From Hymenobacter sp. PAMC 26628 (GTDB lineage Bacteria; Bacteroidota; Bacteroidia; Cytophagales; Hymenobacteraceae): a DNA stretch of 64,000 bases. This document shows positions 19,894-28,299 of this stretch, in pieces. The stretch lies in assembly GCF_001562275.1 (NCBI RefSeq), contig NZ_CP014304.1, forward strand, positions 3,410,001 to 3,474,000, given 5' to 3'. The translations under genes and the position numbers were made by a program. The notes beneath the pieces were generated by a model. That model did no database searches. It had not been told where the DNA came from and saw only the letters and a list, made by a program, of their open reading frames with translations. Within the stretch, counting starts at the first letter, position 1. Every line of letters starts with the position of its first letter.

Positions 19894-20862
19894 ATGATAG
19901 TCGTCACCGGTGCGGCGGGCTTTATTGCCAGCGCCCTCGTTTCCCGCCTCAACGCGGCCAATTTCAACGACGTGGTGGTCGTTGATAACTTCTCAGTGGA
20001 GAAAAAGCTGCGCAACCTCGCAGGCAAAAAACTGCGCAAGTACGTGGACCGCGAGGAGTTTTTTGCGTGGCTCGACGAGCACCACGCGCAGGTCGAGTTC
20101 GTGTTTCACCTAGGGGCCCGCACCGATACCACCGAGATGGACCCGGCCGTGTTCGACCTGCTGAACCTGAATTACTCAAAGCAGATGTGGCTGGCCTGCT
20201 GCCAGTACCAGTTACCGCTGGTGTACGCCTCGTCGGCGGCTACCTACGGCGATGGGGCCCTGGGCTACTCCGATGCCGACGATGCACTGCTGCCCCTCTA
20301 CCGCCCGCTGAACCCGTACGGCGATTCAAAGAACGACTTTGACAACTGGGCCGTGGCGCAGGCGGAGAAGCCGTATTTCTGGGCCGGGCTGAAGTTTTTC
20401 AACGTGTACGGGCCCAACGAATACCACAAGGGCCGCATGGCGTCGGTCATTTTCCACGCCTTCCAGCAGATTCAGCAAAACGGCTCGATGACGCTCTTCA
20501 AATCGCACAACCCCGACTACGTGGACGGCGGCCAAATGCGCGACTTCGTGTACGTGAAGGATGTGGTGGAGGTATGCTATTTCCTGCTGCACCACCGCAA
20601 AGACTCGGGCCTCTACAATTTGGGCAGCGGCACGGCTCGCACGTTCATGGACCTGGCGCTGAATACGTTCACGGCGCTGGGGGCTCCGGTGGACATTCGC
20701 TTCCGCGACACGCCGGAGGACATCCGCGACAAGTACCAGTACTACACCCAGGCCGACATGCGCAAGCTGCACAGCATTGGCTATCCCAACGCTTTCGCGT
20801 CGCTGGAGGACGGCATCCGCGACTACGTGCAGCAGTACTTGCTGCCGGACATATACTACTAG
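19894..20862 (+). CDS. hldD: ADP-L-glycero-D-manno-heptose 6-epimerase
   Basis: HldD converts ADP-D-glycero- to ADP-L-glycero-D-manno-heptose, the precursor of the LPS inner core. The 322-residue short-chain dehydrogenase-type protein has the NAD site T-G-A-A-G-F-I-A-S at its start, H-L-G-A-R-T-D-T-T-E, Y-A-S-S-A-A-T-Y-G, and the catalytic Y-G-D-S-K-N (YxxxK). F-N-V-Y-G-P-N-E and D-G-G-Q-M-R-D-F-V-Y are also typical of HldD. The ATG at 19894 gives a normal length; the longer frame upstream runs through queD on the opposite strand and is not used. A terminator follows at 20917. Confidence 0.94.
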   Translation: MIVVTGAAGFIASALVSRLNAANFNDVVVVDNFSVEKKLRNLAGKKLRKYVDREEFFAWLDEHHAQVEFVFHLGARTDTTEMDPAVFDLLNLNYSKQMWLACCQYQLPLVYASSAATYGDGALGYSDADDALLPLYRPLNPYGDSKNDFDNWAVAQAEKPYFWAGLKFFNVYGPNEYHKGRMASVIFHAFQQIQQNGSMTLFKSHNPDYVDGGQMRDFVYVKDVVEVCYFLLHHRKDSGLYNLGSGTARTFMDLALNTFTALGAPVDIRFRDTPEDIRDKYQYYTQADMRKLHSIGYPNAFASLEDGIRDYVQQYLLPDIYY

Positions 20863-20916
20863 CTCGCCGCAACGAAGCCCCCAGGCACTGGCGTCTTTGA
20901 GTGACGGCAGAACAAT

Positions 20917-20951
20917 AAAAAAACCGCCGGCTAGGAAGCCGGCAGTTTTTT
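20917..20951. terminator. terminator shared by hldD and the opposing small gene
   Basis: AAAAAACCGCCGGC pairs with GCCGGCAGTTTTTT with one mismatch around a short loop. T runs on both strands fit a convergent terminator. Confidence 0.8.
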
Positions 20952-20970
20952 GTTGACTGGTTGGTTGGCG

Positions 20971-21234
20971 CTAAGCGGCCACGCGCTGGTCGGCGGCGGG
21001 GTACATGGGCCGCACGGGAGCCTCGGTGAAGGCCGGGGCGGCCGAGCGCGGGGACGTATCGTCGGCGTGGCGGCGCAGGGCGCGCATGAGCAGGTACTTA
21101 TATTTTTCGGCGTCGGCCAAGGCCTGCTCCAGCGCTTGTAGGGCATCGGAGTAAGCCACCACGGGTTGTAAGTCACGGCGCGGGCGGCGGGCTTCAAATA
21201 CGTGTGGAGCGAGGTATTCGGCAGGTGCTTTCAT
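20971..21234 (-). CDS. hypothetical protein, 87 residues
   Basis: A small basic protein, not recognised. It has an N-terminal stretch M-K-A-P-A-E-Y-L-A-P, an arginine-rich segment, a likely helix (residues about 28-50, S-D-A-L-Q-A-L-E-Q-A-L-A-D-A-E-K-Y-K) and a disordered, alanine- and proline-rich tail. The frame stays open upstream to an ATG at 21354, giving 127 residues, but the added part lies in AT-richer DNA that looks like a leader. I therefore prefer 21234. It shares a terminator with hldD. GC content and codon use match neighbouring genes, so it is probably real. Confidence 0.55.
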   Translation of the reverse strand: MKAPAEYLAPHVFEARRPRRDLQPVVAYSDALQALEQALADAEKYKYLLMRALRRHADDTSPRSAAPAFTEAPVRPMYPAADQRVAA

Positions 21235-21392
21235 GGCGGCAGCAAGGAGGTTTTGGCAAGAGTTTCTGGTTGTCTTATTAACCAAAAAGACCGGTTTTTC
21301 ATTCCCGTTTAGTGACCCCAAAACTAAATTATAGTCGCTGTATATCAGCGCCATAAATACAAATTCTTAGCTCAGTTAAGGCCCACGTTTAG

Positions 21393-22400
21393 CTACGCTA
21401 TTTGCAACACGATTTTGCCGAATTGGTGGCCGGCTTCCATGCGGCGCAGAGCAGCTTCGGCTTCAGCGAGGGGAAATATTTCGTCCACTACGGGCACGAT
21501 TTGCTTCTCCTCTACCAAGGCCAGCAGGTTAGCGAAATCCTGCGCCGAGCCCATCGACGAGCCCAGGATGCTGAGCTGCTTCCAGAACACCTTACCCGGG
21601 GGAATTTGCGGGATGTTGCCCAGCGTGCCGCCGTAGAATACGATGCGGCCGCCGGGCGCGGCGGCGTCGAGCAGGGCCCCAAATGGGGCCCCGGCGGCGC
21701 TGTCGATGATGACGTCGAAGGGGCCCCCGGCTTGCTTCACCAGGTCCTTCACCCAGTTGGCGGCGTTGTAGTTGATGCCGCCGCGTAGGCCCAGGGCGGG
21801 CAGGCGGGCCAGCTTGTCGTCGCTGCCCGAGGTGCCCCACACTTCGCAGCCGCGCGCCACGCACAGCTGGGCCGCCACGATGGCTACGCCCCCGCCAATG
21901 CCCGTCACGAGCACCCGCTCGCCGGGCTGGGCCTGCGCCCGGCAGAAGGCCGCCCGGTAGGCCGTGAGGCCCGCCAGCGGCAACGCCGCGCCCTGGGCCG
22001 CGCTGAGGTGCGCGGGCAGCGGCCGCACGTACTCGGCCGCGGCCACGGTGTATTCGGCAAACGTGCCAGGGTCGGGCATGCCGCGCACCACAAAATCTTT
22101 GGCCTGGGCGCGCTGCTCGTTGCCCCAGCGCAGGCCCGGGTAAATTACTACGCGGCTGCCCACGCCTGGGGCCCCCGCGGGCACGCCGGGGCCCCAGGCA
22201 GCTACCTCGCCGGCGCCGTCGGCCCCGAACGTGCAGGGCAGCGCAATGCCGGCGTACTGGCCTCGCTGAATCCAGACGTCGCGGTGGTTAAGGGCGGCGG
22301 CGTGGAGTTTGACGAGGATTTCGCCAGGGCCGGGCACGGGCGTGGGCACGTTGCGCAGCACCACGGGCTGGTGCACGGCATCGAGTTGAATGGCTTGCAT
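21393..22400 (-). CDS. zinc-type alcohol dehydrogenase-like / quinone oxidoreductase (MDR family)
   Basis: A 335-residue medium-chain dehydrogenase/reductase. The N-terminal GroES-like domain carries P-G-P-G-E-I-L-V-K and A-A-L-N-H-R-D-V-W, and F-G-A-D-G-A-G near 65. The nucleotide-binding domain has V-T-G-I-G-G-G-V-A near residue 170 and F-D-V-I-I-D-S-A-A-G. The cysteines expected for a catalytic zinc in classical alcohol dehydrogenases are not seen in the N-terminal part, so a zinc-independent NADPH:quinone reductase-like activity is more likely. The substrate is unknown. I chose the internal ATG at 22400 (M-Q-A-I-Q-L) over the one 8 codons upstream because MDR proteins start close to this strand. 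Confidence 0.85.
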   Translation of the reverse strand: MQAIQLDAVHQPVVLRNVPTPVPGPGEILVKLHAAALNHRDVWIQRGQYAGIALPCTFGADGAGEVAAWGPGVPAGAPGVGSRVVIYPGLRWGNEQRAQAKDFVVRGMPDPGTFAEYTVAAAEYVRPLPAHLSAAQGAALPLAGLTAYRAAFCRAQAQPGERVLVTGIGGGVAIVAAQLCVARGCEVWGTSGSDDKLARLPALGLRGGINYNAANWVKDLVKQAGGPFDVIIDSAAGAPFGALLDAAAPGGRIVFYGGTLGNIPQIPPGKVFWKQLSILGSSMGSAQDFANLLALVEEKQIVPVVDEIFPLAEAEAALRRMEAGHQFGKIVLQIA

Positions 22401-22523
22401 GGGAAAAATTGGGATGGGAAACAATGAACTGGCCGCCGGCCTGCGTTTGGCGGCGCAAGGTTAAACACGAACGCCTCCGTTTTAACTAACGTGGGGCCCA
22501 CAAAATTGAGTTGCGGGCCGCGG

Positions 22524-23243
22524 CTACCGGGCCTGGCCCGCGACAGGCCGCCGCTGCCGCACAGTTACCCAGGCCCGCTCCAGTTGGCGCAGGTAGGGAG
22601 AAAACAACAAGTACACGCCCGACACCCAGCCTACCGAGGCCACCCAGCCAGCCACTACATCGCTGGGGTAGTGCACGCCCAAGTACATCCGCGAAACGCC
22701 TACCCCGAGGGCAAACAGGGGCCCCAGCGTCCAGGCAAGCCAGCGCCAGTGCGAGCGGGCCAGCAGCAGGCCCACGGCCAGCACCAGCGCCGCCGAGCCC
22801 ATGGCGTGCCCGCTGGGAAAGCTGGGCGTCGTTTCCGGAGCCAGCGACAGCCACAGTGCGGGGCGCACCCGGCCCAGCACCGTTTTGGCCACTAGGTTGA
22901 GGGCCATAGCCCCGCCCAGCGACGCGCCGAAAAACCAGGCACGCCGGTGCTGCCGGCCGCGCCACAAATACCAAAAAATTAGCCCCGCCAGCCCGGCCAT
23001 GGGCAAGGGGCCGCCCACGCGGGTCAGCGCCAGGTTCACGGTGTCCAGGGCTGGGGTGGCGTGGGCGTGCAGCCAGCGCAGCAACGAGCGGTCGCCAGGA
23101 AAGCCTTCGCCCTCTTGTATTTCGGAAGCGGCTTTGAGGAAAATGCCCCAGGGCATCGCCACGCCGAGCAGCAGCAGCAGTCCCAACTGCCGGTGCTGGC
23201 CTAGGAGCCGTAACAAAAAACGCAGCAACGACGGACGATGCAT
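22524..23243 (-). CDS. PAP2 family phosphatase
   Basis: A 239-residue integral membrane phosphatase with all three PAP2 signatures: K-T-V-L-G-R-V-R-P, F-P-S-G-H-A and S-R-M-Y-L-G-V-H-Y-P-S-D-V. Five or six transmembrane helices are visible. Enzymes of this type dephosphorylate lipid phosphates such as phosphatidic acid, undecaprenyl diphosphate or lipid A; the substrate cannot be told from sequence. I use the ATG at 23243 (M-H-R-P-S-L-L-R-F). It lies between unrelated genes on the same strand with spacings of about 85-125 nt. Confidence 0.9.
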   Translation of the reverse strand: MHRPSLLRFLLRLLGQHRQLGLLLLLGVAMPWGIFLKAASEIQEGEGFPGDRSLLRWLHAHATPALDTVNLALTRVGGPLPMAGLAGLIFWYLWRGRQHRRAWFFGASLGGAMALNLVAKTVLGRVRPALWLSLAPETTPSFPSGHAMGSAALVLAVGLLLARSHWRWLAWTLGPLFALGVGVSRMYLGVHYPSDVVAGWVASVGWVSGVYLLFSPYLRQLERAWVTVRQRRPVAGQAR

Positions 23244-23327
23244 AGAAAATAGGGCCCCGACCGAAAAACAAGCCGCACAGCGGCCCAAGAATAGCCCGGC
23301 ATTCTGAAGACAATCTGCCCGGTGCCG

Positions 23328-24035
23328 CTAATGCCCCGCGCTGTTCACGAGGTGGGCCACGAAGTAAGCCGCGCCGGCTGCCGCCGCGCCGGTGGCGGCC
23401 ATCTTTATGGCGCCCGCCACGGGGGCCTGGCCGGTGAGGCGACTCTTGAAGTACCCAAACACCAACAGGCACACCAGCGTGATGACGCCCGACCAGAGCA
23501 GCCCCTCGCTGGGCGTAGCCGTGAAAAAATAGGCGCTAAGCGGAATCAAGCCGCCTACGGCGTAGGCCCCGGCGATGGTGGCGGCACTTTTGGGGGCCTG
23601 CTTGGAATCAGGCTCCTCCAGGCCCAACTCGTACTTCATCATGAATTTGACCCATTGCTCGGGGTCCTGGGTCAGCTCGTCGGTGGCTTTGGCGGCAGTG
23701 ACGGCGCTCAGGCCCATATTGGCCAGCAGCTCTTGCACTTCGCGGCGCTCCACGTCGGGCACGGTGCGCACCTCCTCGTGCTCGCGGGCTACCTCAGCGG
23801 CGTAATGGTCCACCTCGGTGCGGCCGGCCAAGTAGCCGCCCAGGCCCATGGCGATGGAGCCGGCCACAATCTCCGCCAGTCCGGCCGTAATGACGAGCCC
23901 CGACGACTGCACGGCCCCGCTCAGGCCGGCGGCCAAGGCAAAGGGTACCGTCAGGCCATCGGACAAGCCAATGACGATGTCCTGTAGCATGGCTGAGCTG
24001 GTCAGGTGGTTTTCGGTGTGCACAAAAGGCGGCAT
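23328..24035 (-). CDS. VIT1/CCC1 family iron/manganese transporter
   Basis: A 235-residue membrane protein typical of the VIT1/CCC1 family, which moves Fe(II) or Mn(II) across membranes. The first helices carry D-I-V-I-G-L-S-D-G-L-T-V-P-F-A-L and the G-S-I-A-M-G-L-G-G-Y-L motif. A cytosolic, glutamate-rich segment follows (about residues 75-135, with E-V-D-H-Y and R-E-H-E-E-V-R), the probable metal-binding region. Three more helices complete the fold. In Bacteroidota such proteins are thought to handle excess iron or manganese. No Fur-box could be identified by eye upstream. Confidence 0.9.
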   Translation of the reverse strand: MPPFVHTENHLTSSAMLQDIVIGLSDGLTVPFALAAGLSGAVQSSGLVITAGLAEIVAGSIAMGLGGYLAGRTEVDHYAAEVAREHEEVRTVPDVERREVQELLANMGLSAVTAAKATDELTQDPEQWVKFMMKYELGLEEPDSKQAPKSAATIAGAYAVGGLIPLSAYFFTATPSEGLLWSGVITLVCLLVFGYFKSRLTGQAPVAGAIKMAATGAAAAGAAYFVAHLVNSAGH

Positions 24036-24689
24036 GGGAGTTGGGCGTACGGTGAAGAATTGTGAGCGGCCCTGGCGGCACCGTCTTTGCCTGCGGGGGC
24101 TTCGGCGAGGCTTCTACGGCACAAGCGGCGCGCGTGGTTGCCCGGGCCGCAAACCACCGTGGTTAATCAGCCGCCCGGACAACACATTAGAAAAAGACAA
24201 AAATAAATTACCATAGCTTAACTGTTTTTTGAAGTATGTGGCACCTTCTTTGAACCTCCTAATTTTACCTTTAAAACTCAATATTTATAATTGAAATATT
24301 TCCTATCAAAGTGTTTAAATGCAAAGGACATAACTAGTTTTAAAAAGGGAAAAATTAAGATTATTTCCATTTGAACTAACAATCATAATTAACTATTTAC
24401 TATATTATTTAGAATACGTTAAGTAAACCTTAAGCAATGAATAAGTCTACCCTGTGTCCCTGCCAAATTGTAATTTCGTGTTTCAACTAACTTATCCCAA
24501 CGTAATATCAGCGTGCGCTAACCTTTTAGCGGCTCGTTTTGGGTGTCCTTTTGCACCTGCGCGAGGCCAACGCAAGATTCTTTTTTGAAAATAGTGCTAA
24601 TCCTTGACGAGGTGGCACCAATTACATTTCCACGTACAGCGAAATTTATCTTTTTGCTCTATCCAAATTATATGCACATATTTATTCCC
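24036..24689. other. AT-rich gene-free region
   Basis: The stretch between the divergent VIT1 and PA14 genes has no plausible gene. Positions about 24185-24530 are strongly AT-rich in contrast to the surroundings. A possible TAnnTTcG promoter-like box (TAATTTCG) lies near 24470. No repeat, tRNA or inverted repeat was found in it. Confidence 0.6.
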
Positions 24690-25859
24690 ATGTTGCGGTT
24701 TGCGACGGCTAAACGGCTCGGATTTGGCGCTGCTGGGGGGGGACGAGGACGCACCGGGCTTCTTTGTTTTGGCCTGTTTTGGCTGGCCGCGGCCGCTCAG
24801 GCCCAGCCGGCCACTCCCCCAGTGGGAACGCCGGGCCTGACGGCAGAATATTACCGCGGCTATTTCTACGACGCGCTGGGCTTTTTCACTACCAACCGCC
24901 CCGACATCAGCAACCGCCGGGTGGAACAGTTGAACTTTGCGGAAGCCGAAACTGACAACTTCGGCGTGGGGCCGGTGGGCACGTATTATAGTCCGGGCAA
25001 CCCCGACGAATTCAGCGGGCGCTTCCAGGGGCAGCTATACGTGACGGCGGCGGGGCCCCACACGTTTTACCTGGGTTCGGACGACGCGGCGTATCTGTTC
25101 CTCGACGGCGACCCGCAGCCGGTAGCGGCCAACCAGGGCGATACGTTTCCGTTCCGCGAAACGTCGGGCAGCCGCACCTTGGCGGCCGGACTGCACACCG
25201 TACGGGTGCTATATGGCGAGCACGGCGGCAGCCAGGGCTTGGTGTTGCAGTACGACGGGCCGGGCATGCCGAAGCAGCTGGTGCCCAACGGTGTGCTCTA
25301 CGCCCAGCCCCAGGGGCCTATCCGGCCAGTGCTCACGCAGTTTGAGGCGGTGGCCAATAACCAGCAAGTGGAACTGAGTTGGGCCACCGCGGCCGAGGAA
25401 AACAGCACCGCCTTCGTCGTACAAAGATCGGCGGACGGCGTGGTGTTCACAGAGTTGCTGCGCCAGCCCGGCGCGGCGCCGGGGCCCCAGAACTATGCGG
25501 CGGTGGATCCAAACCCAGCCAACGGCTTGAATTTTTACCGCTTGCAGCAGCTCCGCAGCGACCGGCCGCCCGTGTACTCGCCCATCAAGACGGTAGAAAT
25601 TGTGCCCGTGCCGTACGTGATGAGCGTGTACCCGGTGCCCAACAACGGCAATTTTTTCATCAAAGTCCAGCCGTCATCCATCCAATCGGGCGTGCTGGAA
25701 TTACAGGACATCACCGGCCGCCGCATGTACCGGCAGCGCATTGAGCTGCGCAATGGCGCGGCACAGCAGGTGCGGCCCAACTTGGCCACCGGCATGTATA
25801 TCCTGTACTTCACCACCGAGGCGGGCACCCGGTTGCAAAAAATGCTTTTGGGCGGCTAG
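24690..25859 (+). CDS. secreted PA14-domain protein with T9SS sorting domain
   Basis: A 389-residue secreted protein. A long basic signal peptide ends near A-A-A-Q-A-Q-P. A PA14 domain follows (about 50-200), with G-L-T-A-E-Y-Y, F-S-G-R-F-Q-G, Y-L-G-S-D-D-A-A-Y-L-F-L-D-G and V-R-V-L-Y-G-E; PA14 folds often bind carbohydrates. A fibronectin-like segment comes next (V-E-L-S-W-A-T-A-A-E-E-N), and a type IX secretion sorting domain at the C-terminus (V-Y-P-V-P-N-N-G-N-F, then G-M-Y-I-L-Y-F and a basic end). It should be exported and attached at the cell surface. An ATG six codons earlier (24672) is also possible. The ligand is unknown. Confidence 0.85.
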   Translation: MLRFATAKRLGFGAAGGGRGRTGLLCFGLFWLAAAAQAQPATPPVGTPGLTAEYYRGYFYDALGFFTTNRPDISNRRVEQLNFAEAETDNFGVGPVGTYYSPGNPDEFSGRFQGQLYVTAAGPHTFYLGSDDAAYLFLDGDPQPVAANQGDTFPFRETSGSRTLAAGLHTVRVLYGEHGGSQGLVLQYDGPGMPKQLVPNGVLYAQPQGPIRPVLTQFEAVANNQQVELSWATAAEENSTAFVVQRSADGVVFTELLRQPGAAPGPQNYAAVDPNPANGLNFYRLQQLRSDRPPVYSPIKTVEIVPVPYVMSVYPVPNNGNFFIKVQPSSIQSGVLELQDITGRRMYRQRIELRNGAAQQVRPNLATGMYILYFTTEAGTRLQKMLLGG

Positions 25860-25925
25860 GGCGGTTCCCAAGCAGGTATGCCGCGGGCAAACCTGGTAGC
25901 CGGTTACTACCCAAGAAGCCACCGT

Positions 25926-26771
25926 TTATTCCGCCGCCGGGCGCAGCCCCACCAGGGCGAGCGGGCCGGCCACCAGGGCCCCCAGCAGCAGGCCGCCGAG
26001 GTGGGCGGCGTTGTCGATGTTGCCCGATAAGCCACTAATCAAGTTGCTAAGCACTAGATATAAGACTAGCCCGAGCATGGCCCGGCGGTCGAATTTGTCG
26101 AGCACAAGCTTTTTGCTAATTAGCAAGGCCAGCAGCAGCCCATAGAGCCCAAAAATGGCCCCGCTGGCCCCCACCGAATTGATGCCGCCGCGGTGGTACC
26201 AAAGCGTGGCCAAGCTGCCGGCCACGCCGCTGGCCAGGTACACGGCCAGCAGGCGGGCCGCGCCCACCCGCGCTTCCAGTAGCACCCCCAGCAACCACAG
26301 GCTGAGGGCGTTGAGCAGCAAGTGGGTTGCGCCGCCGTGCACAAATACGCTCGTGAGCAGGCGCCAGGGTTGGCTGGGCAGCGTGAGGCGGCTCACATTG
26401 GAGCCCCAGCGGGCCAGGTCGTGGCCGGTGGGGTCGGTGGCCGACACGCCGCTGGCCGTCATGGCCGCCCACACCAACAGGTTGAGCGCGAGCAGCAGCG
26501 GCGTGGCCCAGAACCGGCGCGAAGGCAGCAGCCCCCGGAGCGTGGGGCCCCAGCCAGTGGGCGCTGGCGGGGCAGCCGGGGCCCCAGCGGGCACGGCGGG
26601 CGTCGGCACCAAGGCCCGGCGCTGCAGCTCGGCCACGGCCGCGGCCCCCACGGCGGGCGGGTAGCGGGCGGCGTTTTGGGCCAGGTAAAACAGCTCGGCG
26701 TCGGGCCGCTCGGCGAAGTGGGCCAGGGCGCGGGCAGTGCCGGCGTCGGGAGTGGCGGGGGTATCTTCCAT
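25926..26771 (-). CDS. rhomboid family intramembrane serine protease
   Basis: A 281-residue membrane protease. The six-helix rhomboid core (residues about 85-275) has F-V-H-G-G-A-T-H-L-L-L-N, the catalytic serine in G-A-S-G-A-I-F-G and the catalytic histidine in N-A-A-H-L-G-G. The first 80 residues are cytosolic; they carry D-A-E-L-F-Y-L-A-Q-N and A-V-A-E-L-Q-R-R, a motif shared with the upstream neighbour. The gene lies 11 nt after that neighbour on the same strand, so the two form an operon and the shared region suggests a related function. The substrate is unknown. I chose the ATG at 26771; the frame upstream overlaps the neighbour and is discarded. Confidence 0.9.
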   Translation of the reverse strand: MEDTPATPDAGTARALAHFAERPDAELFYLAQNAARYPPAVGAAAVAELQRRALVPTPAVPAGAPAAPPAPTGWGPTLRGLLPSRRFWATPLLLALNLLVWAAMTASGVSATDPTGHDLARWGSNVSRLTLPSQPWRLLTSVFVHGGATHLLLNALSLWLLGVLLEARVGAARLLAVYLASGVAGSLATLWYHRGGINSVGASGAIFGLYGLLLALLISKKLVLDKFDRRAMLGLVLYLVLSNLISGLSGNIDNAAHLGGLLLGALVAGPLALVGLRPAAE

Positions 26772-26782
26772 CGGGCCAGCGG

Positions 26783-27607
26783 CTACATTACCTTGAGCAC
26801 AACGCGCTTGTAGGGCTGGCCCGACACCGGCGATACCGGCACGAGGCCCCCCACCGCGTCCTGCACATCCACGGTGCGGGCCACGATTTCCTTGTCGGTG
26901 CGGAAGCGGTTTTCGGGCAGCAGGGCGGGCAGGTTGGTGAGGATGTGCTGCTGGCCGCTGGCGGCTTCCGTCATGCGCTTCACCTGGGCTTGCAGCGTGG
27001 GGCCGAAGCGGAAGCCATACATGGTAGCGCGGTTCCAGGCCTGCCACGTTTCGCGCGCCAGCCGGGCCTGGTTAGCAAATTCGGGCCCGGCCTTGCCCGT
27101 TTCAGCCAGGCCGGTGAGGTACTCGGTTTGGGTTTCGGCGGTCCAGAAGCGCTTGGCCAACTCGCGAAACTGACGCATCTGCTGGGCATCGGCCTGCTCG
27201 GCGGCGGGCACCGGGCGCAGTTGCTGGGCAATGGTGCGGGCCACGGCCCCGTCGTAATTGGGGATGGCGTGGGTGGGGGCCTCTACGAGCTGAGGCGGGG
27301 GCAGGCGCCGCTTGGCTTCGAGGCGGGCCTGGGTGGCGGCCGCATCGGCGTCGCTGTTTTGCTTCAGCCAGTAGGTGCCGCCGCCCAGCACCAGCAGGCC
27401 CAGACCCAGGGCCACGGGCGTGAGCCAAGCGCGGGGCGCGTCGTTATCGCCGGCAGTGAGGGCCCCGGGCAGCTCCACGCCGCGGCGGTGCAACTCAGCC
27501 GTGGCCCCCGCCACCAACTCGGGGGCGTACTGACCGGGGCTCTGGACGAAAAACAGCAGTTCGGCGTCGGTTTTTTGCGAATAGAAATCGGAAGCAGCAG
27601 CGGCCAC
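26783..27607 (-). CDS. hypothetical membrane-anchored protein, partner of rhomboid
   Basis: A 274-residue protein read from a GTG at 27607, as no in-frame ATG lies nearby. The N-terminal 40 residues repeat the motif of the rhomboid partner: D-A-E-L-L-F-F-V-Q-S, Y-A-P-E-L-V and A-T-A-E-L-H-R-R. One transmembrane helix (about residues 62-80, V-A-L-G-L-G-L-L-V-L-G-G) separates it from a charged soluble domain with R-F-W-T-A-E-T-Q-T-E-Y and a C-terminal P-Y-K-R-V-V-L-K-V-M. The soluble domain is not recognised. It sits directly before the rhomboid gene and may be a substrate, adaptor or regulator of it; this is inference from context only. Confidence 0.7.
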   Translation of the reverse strand: MAAAASDFYSQKTDAELLFFVQSPGQYAPELVAGATAELHRRGVELPGALTAGDNDAPRAWLTPVALGLGLLVLGGGTYWLKQNSDADAAATQARLEAKRRLPPPQLVEAPTHAIPNYDGAVARTIAQQLRPVPAAEQADAQQMRQFRELAKRFWTAETQTEYLTGLAETGKAGPEFANQARLARETWQAWNRATMYGFRFGPTLQAQVKRMTEAASGQQHILTNLPALLPENRFRTDKEIVARTVDVQDAVGGLVPVSPVSGQPYKRVVLKVM

Positions 27608-27798
27608 GGAAACAAGGTTAGGATGAAGCAATAGAACTGAAACGGATGCGCCGCGCCGACCACCGGGGGCCCCAGCGCAGCAACGCCGCCCCAAGTTCGC
27701 GCGCCGCGTCCAAACCGCGACCGCGCGGTGCCGTAAGCCTAGGGCGGACGGCCACCGGCCGTACGGCTTTTGATGCCTCACTTTTTCTTTTCCCTCCC

Positions 27799-28071
27799 AT
27801 GCCCGCTCCCGAGAACAACCCCACCGACCCCCGCCCCGATACCGCCACCACCGGGGGGGCCACCACTAACCAAGGCACCGACCAGGACCAAAACGCCAGC
27901 GGCAACCCCGAAGCCGGCACGGCCCAAGATGGCGCCATCCCCAGCAGCACCCAGGAAAACATGGGCGACGGCGCGGGCATCCGCGGCGACTACGGCGACG
28001 CCAGCCAGACCAACGGCCTCGAAGGGGGCCCCGACCAACCCAAAACCGACACCGAGCTGACGGGTTCTTGA
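27799..28071 (+). CDS. small hydrophilic low-complexity protein, 90 residues
   Basis: Starting at the ATG at 27799 the product is rich in Asn, Asp, Thr, Gly, Pro and Gln and lacks hydrophobic stretches, so it is probably disordered in solution. It has no recognised motif. Composition is similar to the hydrophilic stress-linked small proteins common in Cytophagales, but no family can be named. The reading frame has the codon use of neighbouring genes, and 28 nt separate its stop from the next repeat. It stands alone, transcribed away from the rhomboid operon. Confidence 0.6.
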   Translation: MPAPENNPTDPRPDTATTGGATTNQGTDQDQNASGNPEAGTAQDGAIPSSTQENMGDGAGIRGDYGDASQTNGLEGGPDQPKTDTELTGS

Positions 28072-28099
28072 GCAAGGGAGTAGCTGCTAACCGCTTCGG

Positions 28100-28189
28100 T
28101 CATCCTGAACAACGGGAAGCATCGCTGCGGCGGAATTAACTCAATCGGGTTGGTTCCGCCGCAGCGATGCTTCCCGTTGTTCAGGATGA
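28100..28189. repeat. 36-bp perfect inverted repeat
   Basis: Arms at 28100-28135 and 28154-28189 are perfect complements over 36 bp with an 18-nt loop. The arm begins TCATCCTGAAC and contains GAAGCATCGC, similar in architecture to the repeat at 36492. It lies just after a small gene and before the glycosyl hydrolase. Confidence 0.93.
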
Positions 28190-28299
28190 GGGTCAGTTGG
28201 CTTTCGGCTGAGTTTCCCTCTAGCCCTTGGAGAATGGCCTGCCTTCGGGAAAGGCCCGCGGAGCGTCGTAATTTGCAGCCTTTCATTTTTTCTGCTGGA

